A DNA stretch of 64,000 nt from Planctomicrobium piriforme (GTDB lineage: Bacteria; Planctomycetota; Planctomycetia; Planctomycetales; Planctomycetaceae): positions 199,812 through 263,811 of the forward strand of contig NZ_FOQD01000009.1 in assembly GCF_900113665.1 (NCBI RefSeq), read 5' to 3'. Within the stretch, counting starts at the first letter, position 1; every line of letters begins with the position of its first letter. Under the pieces are notes generated by a model. The model made no database searches, had not been told where the DNA came from, and saw only the letters and a list, made by a program, of their open reading frames with translations. Of this stretch, positions 34,045 through 44,131 are shown in pieces. A program made the position numbers and the translations under genes.

Positions 34045-36000
34045 TCAATGGCGATGCGTCAACGTCGGCTCCAGATTCCCCCGCAGTTCTGGCGGGGTGG
34101 TTTGGAGGTCGACCATGCGGCGGTAGCGGCCGTCGGCGGCTAAGAGTTCGGCGTGCGTGCCGGCCTCGCGGATGCGGCCTCGTTCCATCACAAGAATCAG
34201 ATCGGCATGCTGAATCGTGCTGAGCCGGTGGGCGATCACGAAGGAGGTGCGGCTGTGCATCAGGTGCTGCAGCCCATGCTGGATCAGCCGTTCGCTTTCC
34301 GTGTCCAGATTGCTCGTGGCTTCGTCCAGAATCAGGATGCAGGGATCGGCGAGGAGTGCCCTGGCGATGGCTAATCGTTGCCGCTGGCCTCCGCTGAGTT
34401 TGACGCCGCGCTCTCCGATGCGGGTGTCATAACCCTGCGGCAGCTTGCTGATGAACTCTTCCGCATTCGCGAGTCGGGCAGCCTGTTCGATGTCTTCCCG
34501 GGCCGCGCTGTGGACCGCGTAGGCAATGTTCTCGGCGATGGTGCCGTCGAACAGAAAGACATCCTGCTCGACGACTCCTAACAGCTGACGGTAGCTTTCG
34601 ACGTCGATGGTTTTGAGGTCGACGCCGTCGAGCAGCACGCGGCCGTCGGTCGGATCGTAGAATCGGGCGACGAGGTTGGAGAGCGTTGTTTTGCCGGCCC
34701 CGCTGGGACCGACCAGGGCCACCATCTGACCGGGCAGTATATCGATGTCCACATCCTCCAGCGCCCAGTCGCCGACCGAGCCGTAACGGAACGAGACGTT
34801 CTCAAACGTGATTCGCCCCTGAGCCGTTTGCTTGGAAACCTGAATTGCGCCCGGGATGTCGGGCATTTCGCGATCTTCGTCGAGGACATCCAGGACGCGG
34901 TCGAGCGCGGACAGGCTGCTTTGCAGCGTGGCCGCACTTTCCGCCAGGATGGCCAGCGGTTCCAACAGCATGACCAGATAGACCAGAAACATCATCAGGT
35001 CGCCCGTGGTCAGCGTACCATGCAGCACCTGCCAGCCCCCGTAAAGCAGCAGGCCGCCGGTGCCCAGGGGGATCAGCAGATCCCAGACCATTTCGACCGC
35101 ACGCATCCACCACCAGACGTACAGTTCCTGCCGGCCCATCAGGTGGTTGTCGGTCATGATGCGGCTGGTTTCGGTCCGTTGTCGTCCAAAGGCGCGGACG
35201 ATGCGGATGCCGGCGAACGCTTCGGTCGTGTGTCCGTCAATCTCCTGGCGTCGGGCTCGCACGTCGCGCGAGCGCGGTCGAATTTCGCGAATCCAGGTGC
35301 GGTGCGTCAGAAACACGGTCGGCAGAATCGCAATCGCCCCCAGCAGCAACCGCCAGTCCACGATCGCCAGTACGACCAGGCTACCGGCGAGCTGTACAAT
35401 CGCCCGCCAGGGGTTGTAGAGCAGCCCGAAGATGAGGTCACCCACGCTGCCGGTGTCTTCCCGCAGCAGACTGGCGACTCCGCCGGACTTGAGTGCCTGC
35501 ACACGGGGAAGCGGAAGCCGAATCGCGTGTTCGAAGAGCGTTTTGCGGACTGACATCTGCAGGCGTTTTGTCGCCAGCGTGGCCGTCCAGCGGCTCCAGA
35601 TGCCGAGTGCCGATTTGAGGAACGACACGCCCGTCACGACCGCCGTGATGATCAGCAGCAGCGACCAGTGGCTGCGGGGGAGCGCGCCGAGCCAGCCGCT
35701 CGTCGGGAGAACCTTGTCGCCCAGCACATAGTCGACGATGAACTTCGTGGCCGCCGGCGGAACCAGCCCGAGCAGCGTGGCGAGGGTCAGGGTGCAGAGT
35801 GCGCCCAGCACACTGGCGCGCTGGTTTCCCAGCAGTTTCCAGAACGCCTTGATAAGCTCGGTCGTCGACTGCAGCCGCCCTGGCGGGTTGGCATCATCAT
35901 TCCCGCCAGAATGCCCGCGAACCGGCTGGCGCGGGCGGTTCTTCAGTTCATCACGGTACTTGAGAAAACGCTGTCGACTGGATCGCTGATTGAAAGACAT
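34045..36000 (-). CDS. MsbA-like ABC transporter, fused permease-ATPase
   Basis: A 651-residue half transporter. A charged cytoplasmic N-terminus (about 1-50) precedes six membrane segments (about 60-370) and an ATP-binding domain with Walker A GPSGAGKTT, signature LSGGQRQRLAIARALL, Walker B ILILDEATSNLD and H-loop IAHRLST. The family includes lipid A flippase MsbA and multidrug exporters, and it works as a homodimer in the inner membrane. With lpxA and lpxC about 30 kb away, lipid export is plausible but not shown. Confidence 0.9.
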   Translation of the reverse strand: MSFNQRSSRQRFLKYRDELKNRPRQPVRGHSGGNDDANPPGRLQSTTELIKAFWKLLGNQRASVLGALCTLTLATLLGLVPPAATKFIVDYVLGDKVLPTSGWLGALPRSHWSLLLIITAVVTGVSFLKSALGIWSRWTATLATKRLQMSVRKTLFEHAIRLPLPRVQALKSGGVASLLREDTGSVGDLIFGLLYNPWRAIVQLAGSLVVLAIVDWRLLLGAIAILPTVFLTHRTWIREIRPRSRDVRARRQEIDGHTTEAFAGIRIVRAFGRQRTETSRIMTDNHLMGRQELYVWWWMRAVEMVWDLLIPLGTGGLLLYGGWQVLHGTLTTGDLMMFLVYLVMLLEPLAILAESAATLQSSLSALDRVLDVLDEDREMPDIPGAIQVSKQTAQGRITFENVSFRYGSVGDWALEDVDIDILPGQMVALVGPSGAGKTTLSNLVARFYDPTDGRVLLDGVDLKTIDVESYRQLLGVVEQDVFLFDGTIAENIAYAVHSAAREDIEQAARLANAEEFISKLPQGYDTRIGERGVKLSGGQRQRLAIARALLADPCILILDEATSNLDTESERLIQHGLQHLMHSRTSFVIAHRLSTIQHADLILVMERGRIREAGTHAELLAADGRYRRMVDLQTTPPELRGNLEPTLTHRH

Positions 36001-36205
36001 GCCCCAATCATAGGCGACAGCCGGAAAAAGCAGATCCCTGGGGTGGTGAGGCGTAGAAAATGAGGCTCCGTCACCGGACTCGACACTTCGGCTCCATTAT
36101 TGGCTGAATGAAGCTGGCTTTGGATTCGGGCAAGTCAGTAGTTATCGTCCTTGCTGTAGAGCGATGGGGCATCGCTGCCGACCCGCGAAATTGAAAGGCT
36201 CATCA

Positions 36206-37129
36206 ATGTCAGCCGCTTCCCGTTTTCAAGGTCTCATCGCCGCAACGCATGCCCCGTTTCATGACGATGGCAGCGTCAATCTTGAGGTGATTCCAAAACA
36301 AGCAGACGGATTGATTCAGGCAGGCGTGGCGGCGGCGTTTGTCTGTGGTAGTACGGGCGAGGCCCATTCGTTGACGGTTCCGGAGCGGCAGGCGATTACC
36401 CGGCGGTGGGTTGAAGTGGCGCGGGGCACGCCGCTGCAGGTAATTGCCCATGTCGGGCACAACTGCCAGCAGGATGCTGCGGCGCTCGCGTCGGCCGCTC
36501 AGCGCGATGGGGTTTGTGCCATCTCGGCATTGGCTCCGTCATACTTCAAGCCCGTCGATGTGGCGGAACTGATTCGCTTTCTGAAACCGGTGGCGGCGGG
36601 GGCAGGGGAACTGCCGTTTTACTTTTATGACATCCCCGGCATGACCGGCGTCTCGCTCTCGATGACGCAGTTTCTGGAACAGGCCCCGGCCGAGATCCCG
36701 AATCTCACCGGCATCAAGTACACGAATCCCGATCTCGTGCAGTTTCAGGAATGCCTGGCGTTTGGAGGGGGACAGTTCGACATCCTGTTCGGCACCGACG
36801 AATGTCTGCTTGCTGGTTTGACGTTCGGCGCGCGAGGGGCGGTGGGCAGCAGCTACAACTTCGCCGCGCCGATCTATCGCCGACTGATCGCGGCATTTGA
36901 AAAGAAGGACTTTGCGACCGCCCGTGCGGAGCAGTTGGTCTCAGTGCGGCTGATTCGGCTGTTGGCGAAGTTCGGCTATTTCGCCGCAGCGAAGTCGGTG
37001 ATGACGTTGCTAGGCGTGCCGGTCGGAACCGTCCGTTCCCCGCTGCGAAGACTTTCCGCAGACGACCACAAATCGCTCGAACGGCAACTCAAAGACTCTG
37101 ATTTGTGGGGAGCGATTCAGCCGAGTTGA
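36206..37129 (+). CDS. N-acetylneuraminate lyase-like DapA family aldolase
   Basis: Cytoplasmic Schiff-base TIM-barrel lyase, 307 residues from ATG 36206. GSTGEAHSLT is the carboxylate-binding loop, the tyrosine sits in FYFYDIPGMTG, and the lysine in GIKYTNPDL. GEAHSLT with IP-x-TG and GIKYTN is closer to N-acetylneuraminate lyases than to DapA. The likely reaction is retro-aldol cleavage of a sialic acid or another 2-keto acid; the substrate is inferred. An inverted-repeat element with a T run lies directly downstream. Confidence 0.82.
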   Translation: MSAASRFQGLIAATHAPFHDDGSVNLEVIPKQADGLIQAGVAAAFVCGSTGEAHSLTVPERQAITRRWVEVARGTPLQVIAHVGHNCQQDAAALASAAQRDGVCAISALAPSYFKPVDVAELIRFLKPVAAGAGELPFYFYDIPGMTGVSLSMTQFLEQAPAEIPNLTGIKYTNPDLVQFQECLAFGGGQFDILFGTDECLLAGLTFGARGAVGSSYNFAAPIYRRLIAAFEKKDFATARAEQLVSVRLIRLLAKFGYFAAAKSVMTLLGVPVGTVRSPLRRLSADDHKSLERQLKDSDLWGAIQPS

Positions 37130-37140
37130 GATGCCGATTG

Positions 37141-37270
37141 AAGAAGAATCAGCCACGGATGGACACAGATTGACACGGATAAAATGCATCCAAGATGCGA
37201 TCAGGTTTTAAACGGCTTTCCTGAATTTATCTGTGTGAATCCGTGCTTATCTGTGGCTCAATTCTTTTTT
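37141..37270. repeat. inverted-repeat element, GCCACGGATxxACACxGAT family
   Basis: Left arm (37144-37182, AGCCACGGATGG then ACACAG and ACACGG units) is complementary to the right arm (37224-37267), with about 40 bp between. The right arm ends in six T residues, so it can act as an intrinsic terminator for the aldolase gene; on the other strand it begins with a run of A. Confidence 0.8.
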
Positions 37271-37276
37271 CAATTC

Positions 37277-40200
37277 TCAAGGATTCGGCAGCGGGACTTG
37301 TTCGCTGCTCATGAGATAGCCGATCAGGTCGCGGACCTGATCTGGCGTCAGGTTCTGCAGCAGGCCGTCAGGCATCAGCGACACCGTTGTTGGACGCATC
37401 TCTTCGATCGATTTCCGATCAAGCGTCACTGAATCCTGGGCGGACTGCAGCGTCAGCGTGCGTTCGTTTTGTTCGCTGACGACACCGTTGAGAACGCGTC
37501 CATCTTCTAGCGTCAGGACCACGGACCGGAAATCGGCGCCGACGCTGGCACTGGGGTCGATCATGTTCTCCAGCAGATAGTCGATGTTCTTGCGGTTCGA
37601 TCCGGTCAGGTCAGGGCCGAGCCTGCGGCCGGCACCGAACAGCACATGGCAGTTCGCACAGGTTTTCTGGAAGGTCGCACGGCCGGCGGAAAGGTCAGCG
37701 TTCGCCAAAACGTCAGTAGTGAGGCTCGACTTGCGGGAATCGATGAGGGCGCGCTTCTCGGCGGCGCTCACCCGTACGTCTCCCCACAGTTCGGTCAGCT
37801 CTTTCGTCAGGGCGTCGTTGTTGAATGAGCAGATCTGTCGGGCGTGGAACGCGGTGAGTTCGTTCGCGGCGACTTTCTTGTTGCGGACCGCGTCCAGCAG
37901 CGCTTTGGCATAGGCCGGACGCGAGACCAGCGTCTGAATCATTTCGGCTCGTTCGGCGGGATCGTAATTGCCGGCTCGGGCCAGGATTTTGGCAGGAATT
38001 TCAGGATGGTCATAGAGGGCCAATCCATGAATTGCCTCGCGGACCATGATCCGGTCGCTGAGCAGTTTGAACAGCGTCGGGATGTAATCGTCAGGCCGGC
38101 TGATGAGCAACGATCGCAGGGCCTGACGTCGAGTTTCGGGATCGAGGCTGGCGTTGGTGACGAGTTCCCGGATTTGATCGAGCGCCCGACCGTCGCCGAA
38201 CACCACATTCAGATCCTGAACCTGAGTGCGGACCGCCGCATTTTCCGACTTGCTGAACTTGGCCGTTGCCTGCGGCCAGTTGGAAGGGGCCGGCGCCTTT
38301 TGCCAGCCGTTCAGGGCCAGCGCCATGCCTGTCACAACACTCTCGGGAGCGGCGCACTTGCCGTTGATTGCGACATCCAGCAGGCGCTCGCAACTTGCAG
38401 GATCGCTTTCGATCTGCATGGTCAGGCGGCGTGCGATGCATTCGGTCACGATCGGCATGCGGGAGTTCTGAATCAGTGCCAATGCTTTGGATGGGTCGCG
38501 CGGGACAGAGGTCTCGATGCCGTACCAGATCATCAGCGGCAACATGCGGTCGTTCGCGAATTCCGCATGTGTGACCAACGGTTCTGCGAGACTCCAACGG
38601 TCATCCACCGGCAAACGTTGCAGTGCCGAGGCGAGCGTGAGCTGCACCAGACCTGAAGGATCGTTGCCAGCCAGTTCGATCATCCTGGCTTTCAACTGAG
38701 GTGACGGCGTTGTGCCTGCCAGGACTCCTTGATCCAGCAGAATTCGCAGGGCGGCGACCCGTTGGTATTCGTCTTTCGAAGCGAGCGCCGAGATCCACTC
38801 TGCTTCCGTGAAACCACCGGTCGCTGCGAGCGTTTCCAGAATCCTGATGCGGACCACGCCGTCGGTCGTCTCCTTCAGTTTCTGCTTCAACGCCGCTTGA
38901 AGAGCGGAGAGTTCGGCAGGCGGGAGTCCGTTGGCCACGCGATCGCCAAGCAGACGCTGCGCCTGTCGCGGCCACCAGGCGTTTTTGTGGGAGAGCAGCG
39001 AGATGAGTTCCGCGGACGAACGGGTCGACAGGTCGAATTTGGGAATCGCCTGCGGCTGCCCGTAAGTGAGTTTGTAGATGCGGCCGCTGGTGCGATGCAC
39101 GCCGTCGTGGTCGTGACATTCGCCGGTGTCGCTCCAGTCGGCAATATAAACGCCGCCGTCAGCTCCGGTGATCAGATCCATGCCGCGATACCAGGGGTCG
39201 GAGAGGAAGCAGAAGTCGGGGCCATGCGTCGCCGTGTATCCGGCATTCTTGCGAACGAGGATGTCGGTATTGATGCGGGCGCCGTGCAGGTTCAGGGTGT
39301 AAACCCGATTGCGGTATTCGTCAGGCCAGTTGTCTCCCTGATAGATCATCAACCCGATGTGTGCATGACCGCCGCCGGCGGCACTGGTTTTATCGGTGAC
39401 CCCTTTGCGGACGTCGTTCCAGACTTCGCCGGAATCCCAGTGAACATGATCGGCGACCTGTTCAATGAGTCTGTAGGAGTGCGGGTTCATGTCGAGGCCG
39501 TACATGCGCTGCACATGCGAGCCGGGGAGGACATGCCACAGATGGCCGATCACCGTATTGATGACGAAGATCTCCCCGTACTGGTCGTAGTCGAAGCCCC
39601 ACGAGTTGGTCATGCCGTGCATGAGTGCTTCGCCAACTCCGGTGCCGGGGTGAAATCGCCAGACTCCGGTGTTGATCTTGAACCGTTGCGAGTCGCTAGA
39701 GCCCGGCTTGCCGATACTGCTGGTCGCCTGAATGCCGTGACGCCCGTAGAGCCAGCCGTCCGGTCCCCACTTCAGACCATTCGCGGGGGTATGGCCGACG
39801 GTCGTTTCATTGAAGCCGTCAAGAACCACCTGCGGTGGGCTGTCGAGAACGTCGTCGCGATTGCGATCTGGGAGAAAAAGAAGGTTTGGGAGACAGAGAG
39901 CCCAGACGCCGCCGTTGCCGATTTCGATGCTGGTGAGTTTGTGGGCGTCGTCCCAGAACACCGTGCGTTTGTCGAGCGTGCCGTCGCCATTGGTGTCTTC
40001 CAGAACGACGATGCGGTCGCGCTGGGCGGGATCAAAGCCGCCGGCGCCGCCCCCGGCCCAACTGTAGTTCTCGGCGACCCAGAGCCGTCCGCGTTCGTCC
40101 GTCGTAATGGCGATGGGATTCTGCACCTGCGGTTCGGCGGCCGCGGCCGTGAGTTTGAAACCGGGCGGCAGCTTGGCCGTTCGGACCACTTCGGCGGGGT

Positions 40201-40327
40201 CCATCGGTGTGGTCGTCGACTTCTCTGTATTGATGGGCAGCGGAAAGTCCTCTGCCGAGGCTGCGCTGCAAGCAGTCAAGAACACCGCAAGGAACGCGAT
40301 GAGGGTGCGATTTGTCGAATCCAGCAT
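37277..40327 (-). CDS. PVC-type membrane-bound dehydrogenase with heme c
   Basis: Exported protein of 1016 residues from ATG 40327. A signal peptide (LIAFLAVFLTACSAASA) is followed by a beta-propeller like soluble PQQ dehydrogenases (about 50-480, ANGLKWGPDGWLYGRHG). HEAT repeats (about 500-870) and a cytochrome c domain (CANCHVLFGAGRRLGPDLTG; distal Met in SLMPDGLLQNLT) follow. It has the same domain order as the 1111-residue protein at 22794-26129 but is a distinct subfamily (GGGAGGFDPAQRDRI). Convergent with the aldolase gene and downstream of lysR on the same strand. Confidence 0.9.
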   Translation of the reverse strand: MLDSTNRTLIAFLAVFLTACSAASAEDFPLPINTEKSTTTPMDPAEVVRTAKLPPGFKLTAAAAEPQVQNPIAITTDERGRLWVAENYSWAGGGAGGFDPAQRDRIVVLEDTNGDGTLDKRTVFWDDAHKLTSIEIGNGGVWALCLPNLLFLPDRNRDDVLDSPPQVVLDGFNETTVGHTPANGLKWGPDGWLYGRHGIQATSSIGKPGSSDSQRFKINTGVWRFHPGTGVGEALMHGMTNSWGFDYDQYGEIFVINTVIGHLWHVLPGSHVQRMYGLDMNPHSYRLIEQVADHVHWDSGEVWNDVRKGVTDKTSAAGGGHAHIGLMIYQGDNWPDEYRNRVYTLNLHGARINTDILVRKNAGYTATHGPDFCFLSDPWYRGMDLITGADGGVYIADWSDTGECHDHDGVHRTSGRIYKLTYGQPQAIPKFDLSTRSSAELISLLSHKNAWWPRQAQRLLGDRVANGLPPAELSALQAALKQKLKETTDGVVRIRILETLAATGGFTEAEWISALASKDEYQRVAALRILLDQGVLAGTTPSPQLKARMIELAGNDPSGLVQLTLASALQRLPVDDRWSLAEPLVTHAEFANDRMLPLMIWYGIETSVPRDPSKALALIQNSRMPIVTECIARRLTMQIESDPASCERLLDVAINGKCAAPESVVTGMALALNGWQKAPAPSNWPQATAKFSKSENAAVRTQVQDLNVVFGDGRALDQIRELVTNASLDPETRRQALRSLLISRPDDYIPTLFKLLSDRIMVREAIHGLALYDHPEIPAKILARAGNYDPAERAEMIQTLVSRPAYAKALLDAVRNKKVAANELTAFHARQICSFNNDALTKELTELWGDVRVSAAEKRALIDSRKSSLTTDVLANADLSAGRATFQKTCANCHVLFGAGRRLGPDLTGSNRKNIDYLLENMIDPSASVGADFRSVVLTLEDGRVLNGVVSEQNERTLTLQSAQDSVTLDRKSIEEMRPTTVSLMPDGLLQNLTPDQVRDLIGYLMSSEQVPLPNP

Positions 40328-40414
40328 GAAAAGCAGTCCTGTCGAGGCGGGGGTCTGCGGAGAGACATCAACATTGAACGATACGACAATACAGGGCCGT
40401 CGAAAAAATGTCAC

Positions 40415-41359
40415 TCAATGCCGACTCGCGACCTGAAGTCGGGATTTCACCAGATCGATGAACGCGCGTTGCATCGGGTTCTCGGAGACGCGGCGGATGC
40501 TGTAGCCGAAACAGACCGTGGGGGGCAGGACGTGCTGGAGCGAGCGCTCGACCAGTTCCGGATCGCGCGGTGAATCGGCGACCACGCGGCCGACCAGTCC
40601 GATTCCGTGTCCCTGTTTCACGCAACTGCGAATGGAGGATGCGAGGACGAGGTCGAAGCCGCGGTCGGGATGATCGAACACGCCAGCGTTGGCGAGAATG
40701 GCCCGGCCTTCGTCATCGGGATAGGAGTCGCGGTGATTGAGGACGGGGTACTTTGCGAGATCCTTGGGCGTGATGCGACGGACTTTCGCCAGCGGATGAC
40801 CGACCGGCATAATGACCATCGGTTCGATCTCATACATTTTTTCGACGACCAGTTCGTCCGGCCGACGGCAGCACATGCTATCGCCGATCACCAGGTCGAC
40901 TTCGCCAGCTTCGAGCATTTCGTTTCCAAGCGATTCAAAGACCTCTCGCATCGTGAGTCGCACGCTTGGCTGCGCCGCGCGAAATTCGCCGATCACCCCG
41001 AGTAGGTCGTCGGTATAGCTGCGGGGAGGGGCCGCGACGGAAAGGTGTCTCGGAGCCGCGCCGCAGGCTTCCTTGAATCGGAGTTGCAGCGACTCGAATT
41101 CGGCGATCATCGGCGAGGCCAGTTCCGCCAGCAGTCGTCCGGCTTCCGTGATTTCGCTGCGCCGGCCATCGGATTCGACAAGTGTCTGCCCGAGCAGTTG
41201 TTCGAGGGCGCGAATCTGTTTCCAGACAGTGGGGTGCGACACCTGCAGCGTCTGTGCGGCGGCTGACATGCTGCCGAGTCGGGCGGTCTCACAGTAGCTG
41301 CGGAGCTGTGAGTAAGAGAGGTCCTTGTAGATGGCCGGACGAGGAGCATTGCCTGGCAT
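40415..41359 (-). CDS. LysR family transcriptional regulator
   Basis: A 314-residue regulator. The N-terminal winged helix (SYSQLRSYCETARLGSMSAAAQTLQVSHPTVWKQIRALEQLLG) leads to a periplasmic-binding-protein-like effector domain (about 95-305). ATG 41359 is preferred because AGAGG lies seven bases upstream; frames to 41446 lack one. It is divergent from the PSCyt/DUF1549 gene about 195 bp away, a common LysR arrangement, so that operon is the probable target. The effector is unknown. Confidence 0.88.
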   Translation of the reverse strand: MPGNAPRPAIYKDLSYSQLRSYCETARLGSMSAAAQTLQVSHPTVWKQIRALEQLLGQTLVESDGRRSEITEAGRLLAELASPMIAEFESLQLRFKEACGAAPRHLSVAAPPRSYTDDLLGVIGEFRAAQPSVRLTMREVFESLGNEMLEAGEVDLVIGDSMCCRRPDELVVEKMYEIEPMVIMPVGHPLAKVRRITPKDLAKYPVLNHRDSYPDDEGRAILANAGVFDHPDRGFDLVLASSIRSCVKQGHGIGLVGRVVADSPRDPELVERSLQHVLPPTVCFGYSIRRVSENPMQRAFIDLVKSRLQVASRH

Positions 41360-41554
41360 GGCGTCGCCTCTTGGAGGAGATTGCATTCTGTCTGTACTGA
41401 GATTGCAAACTGTTATACCCAATGCAGGCTGCATTGCCACCAGCACGGTGGTAAGATGACGAGATCAGCCTGCCTGCGATGTGCGACAGAACTCGCCCCT
41501 GTCTGCCCGCTCCTGTGATCCTGCCGCTGTGTTGGAATGCCTGGTGAGGTGTTG

Positions 41555-44080
41555 ATGCCGACGACTCGCCCAGTTTCAGTGGAGTTGCCCAGCGACGGCC
41601 TGAGAACGTGGTTCGCAGTGCCGACGGCGATGCTCTTGTTGCTTCTCGCCTGTACTGTCACCTGTCAAGCTGCGGAGCCGAGCGCTGAGGATCTGAAGTT
41701 CTTCGAAATCAGGATCCGACCGCTGCTGGCGGAATATTGCGGCGATTGTCATGGGGCCGACGAAGCCGAATCGGAACTGCGGCTGGATAGCTATGCCGGC
41801 ATGGTCTCAGGCGGTAAGTCGGGTCCGGCGGTCGTGCCAGGCAATCTCAGTGAGAGCCTGCTGGTCGCGGCGATTTCCTATCAGGATGAATCGTTGCGAA
41901 TGCCGCCTGACCGCAAGCTACCAGAGGCGGACGTTCAACTGCTGAAAGAATGGATCAGCAAAGGGGCGCCCCATCCCGAGATGAATGGACCGGTGACTGT
42001 ACTGCTCAGACGAGGGGCGATCGATATTGATGAAGCCCGAAAGTTCTGGTCGTTTCAACCGGTCGCGCGCCCGGTAGTGCCGAAAGCCGCCGATTCGTCT
42101 TGGGTTAAGACGCCAGTGGACGCCTTCATTCTCGAAGAGCTGCAGGCGAAGGGGCTCGAACCGGTCGCTGCTGCCGACAAGCGGACTCTTCTGCGTCGCG
42201 CGACGTTTGATCTGACCGGCCTGCCGCCGACGCCGGCCGAAGTCGCGAGTTTTCTGGCGGATGAATCACCGCATGCATTCGAGACGGTGGTCGACCGCTT
42301 GCTGGCTTCGCCTCAATACGGAGAACGCTGGGGACGGCACTGGCTGGATGTGGTCAGATACGCCGACAGCAACGGTCTCGATGAGAACGTCGCCCATGTC
42401 GACGCCTGGCGGTATCGCGACTATGTCATTGCGGCCTTCAACGCCGACAAGCCGTTCGACTGCTTCCTGCGCGAACAGATTGCCGGCGACCTGTTGCTGC
42501 GCGACAAGCTGCAAGCGTCCGGCCGCGCGGAAATGACGCCTGAGGACTACGAACTGCTGGTTGCCACCGGATTTCTCACGCTGGGCGCGAAGGTCCTCGC
42601 CGAGAAAGATCAGGCGAAGATGCAGATGGACATCATCGATGAGCAGATCGATGCGCTGAGTCAGGCGGTACTAGGCCTGACGATTGCCTGTGCCCGTTGC
42701 CACGATCACAAGTTTGATCCGATCTCGACCGAAGACTACTACGCCCTGGCTGGAATCTTCAAAAGCACGAAGACGATGGAGTCGTACGCCACCATCGCCA
42801 AATGGTCGGAACATGTGCTGGCGACGCCTGCGGAGGTCGAGCAAAAGAAACAGCGGGACGAAGCGATCGCGGCGAAACAAAAGGAAATCAAGACGTTCAC
42901 TGAGACTGCGAATGCCGAATTATTGAAGCAAATGGGCGCGGCGGCAGGCACCAAGCCGCCTGCGGATGCCGAGCAAAAGTATCCTGAAGAAACACGACAA
43001 CGACTCACCGCGCTGCGTCAGGAACTCGACGCTTTGAAGGCAGCGAACCCTGACTTGCCGACGGCCATGGCGGTCCGTGAAGGAGAGGCCGCGGATACCA
43101 GGATTCATGTCCGCGGCAGCCATTTGACCTTAGGGAAACAGGTTGCCCGCGGGACGCCTGCCGTGCTGACGAACTCAGGCCCAATTTCGATTTCGAACAA
43201 TGAGAGCGGTCGGCTGCAACTCGCCAACTGGCTCACGTCTCCGCAGAATCCGCTGACAGCGCGCGTGGCCGTCAACCGGATCTGGCGGTGGCATTTTGGA
43301 AAGGGTCTGACGCCGACGACCGACAACTTCGGCAAGCTGGGATCGCTGCCAACGCACCCCCAATTGCTCGACTGGCTCGCCGCCGGATTCATGGAATCCG
43401 GCTGGTCGATGAAGGCGGTGCACAAGCAGATCATGCTCAGCAGCACCTATCAGTTGAGCACCAGTGTTAACGAGAAGAACCTCGCCGCCGACCTCGACAA
43501 TCAGTTCTACTGGCGGGCAAACGTCCGGCGTCTGGAAGCGGAGGAAATCCGCGATTCGCTGCTGGCGGTGAGCGGCCTGCTCGATGCAACGCCAGGGGGA
43601 TCGCTCCTCAAGACTCCCAAGTGGGGACACGTGTTCAATCACACATCGAAAGACGACACTGCCTACGACAGCACCCGTCGCTCCGTGTATCTGCCGGTAA
43701 TTCGCAACAATCTTTACGACGGCTTCTCGCTGTTCGATTACTCGAACGCCGACGTGCCAGTCGGCAGCCGCGAGATGTCGACAGTCGCGCCGCAGGCGTT
43801 GTTCATGATGAACAGCGACCTGTTACTGAAGTCCTCAGCCGCGTTGACGGAGCGGCTGTTCGTCGAGGCGAAGTCCGACGAGGCCAGAGTCTGTCGACTG
43901 TATGAACTTGCATTGAGCCGAGACCCAACGGATGCGGAGACCGGACTCCTTCTGAAATATGTCGAACACCTCGAACAGGCGCTGGCGGATCGTGCCGACA
44001 AGACAGATGCGCGACACTTGGCGTGGCAAGCGGTCGTTCAGGGAGTCCTGGCGTCGAATGAGTTCATCTACCTGAATTGA
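41555..44080 (+). CDS. PSCyt1/DUF1549/DUF1553 protein
   Basis: Exported planctomycete-type protein, 841 residues from ATG 41555 (GAGGTG just upstream; ATG 41537 also in frame). After a signal peptide (TAMLLLLLACTVTCQA) comes a cytochrome c-like PSCyt1 domain (CGDCHGADEAESELRLDSYAG). DUF1549 spans about 175-400 (FDLTGLPPTPAEVASFL; GERWGRHWLDVVRYADSNG) and DUF1553 about 560-830 (ARVAVNRIWRWHFGKGL). Function not established biochemically. It pairs with the DUF1501 gene 51 bp downstream, as in many planctomycete genomes. Confidence 0.92.
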   Translation: MPTTRPVSVELPSDGLRTWFAVPTAMLLLLLACTVTCQAAEPSAEDLKFFEIRIRPLLAEYCGDCHGADEAESELRLDSYAGMVSGGKSGPAVVPGNLSESLLVAAISYQDESLRMPPDRKLPEADVQLLKEWISKGAPHPEMNGPVTVLLRRGAIDIDEARKFWSFQPVARPVVPKAADSSWVKTPVDAFILEELQAKGLEPVAAADKRTLLRRATFDLTGLPPTPAEVASFLADESPHAFETVVDRLLASPQYGERWGRHWLDVVRYADSNGLDENVAHVDAWRYRDYVIAAFNADKPFDCFLREQIAGDLLLRDKLQASGRAEMTPEDYELLVATGFLTLGAKVLAEKDQAKMQMDIIDEQIDALSQAVLGLTIACARCHDHKFDPISTEDYYALAGIFKSTKTMESYATIAKWSEHVLATPAEVEQKKQRDEAIAAKQKEIKTFTETANAELLKQMGAAAGTKPPADAEQKYPEETRQRLTALRQELDALKAANPDLPTAMAVREGEAADTRIHVRGSHLTLGKQVARGTPAVLTNSGPISISNNESGRLQLANWLTSPQNPLTARVAVNRIWRWHFGKGLTPTTDNFGKLGSLPTHPQLLDWLAAGFMESGWSMKAVHKQIMLSSTYQLSTSVNEKNLAADLDNQFYWRANVRRLEAEEIRDSLLAVSGLLDATPGGSLLKTPKWGHVFNHTSKDDTAYDSTRRSVYLPVIRNNLYDGFSLFDYSNADVPVGSREMSTVAPQALFMMNSDLLLKSSAALTERLFVEAKSDEARVCRLYELALSRDPTDAETGLLLKYVEHLEQALADRADKTDARHLAWQAVVQGVLASNEFIYLN

Positions 44081-44088
44081 TCCGTATT

Positions 44089-44130
44089 CCAAACTGAAAA
44101 CTGATCACTGACAACTGAAAACTCCAAACT
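44089..44130. repeat. intergenic repeat arm, CAGTTTTCAGT family
   Basis: AACTGAAAACTGATCACTGA and further ACTGAAAACT units filling the 51 bp between the PSCyt gene and the DUF1501 gene. Same family as 4721-4839. Confidence 0.7.
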
Positions 44131-44131
44131 C

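Noticed and set aside
38729..40573. Long plus-strand open frame (614 codons) over the dehydrogenase gene
   Set aside because: Antisense shadow of a high-GC gene; no motif, while the opposite strand has a signal peptide, propeller and heme site.
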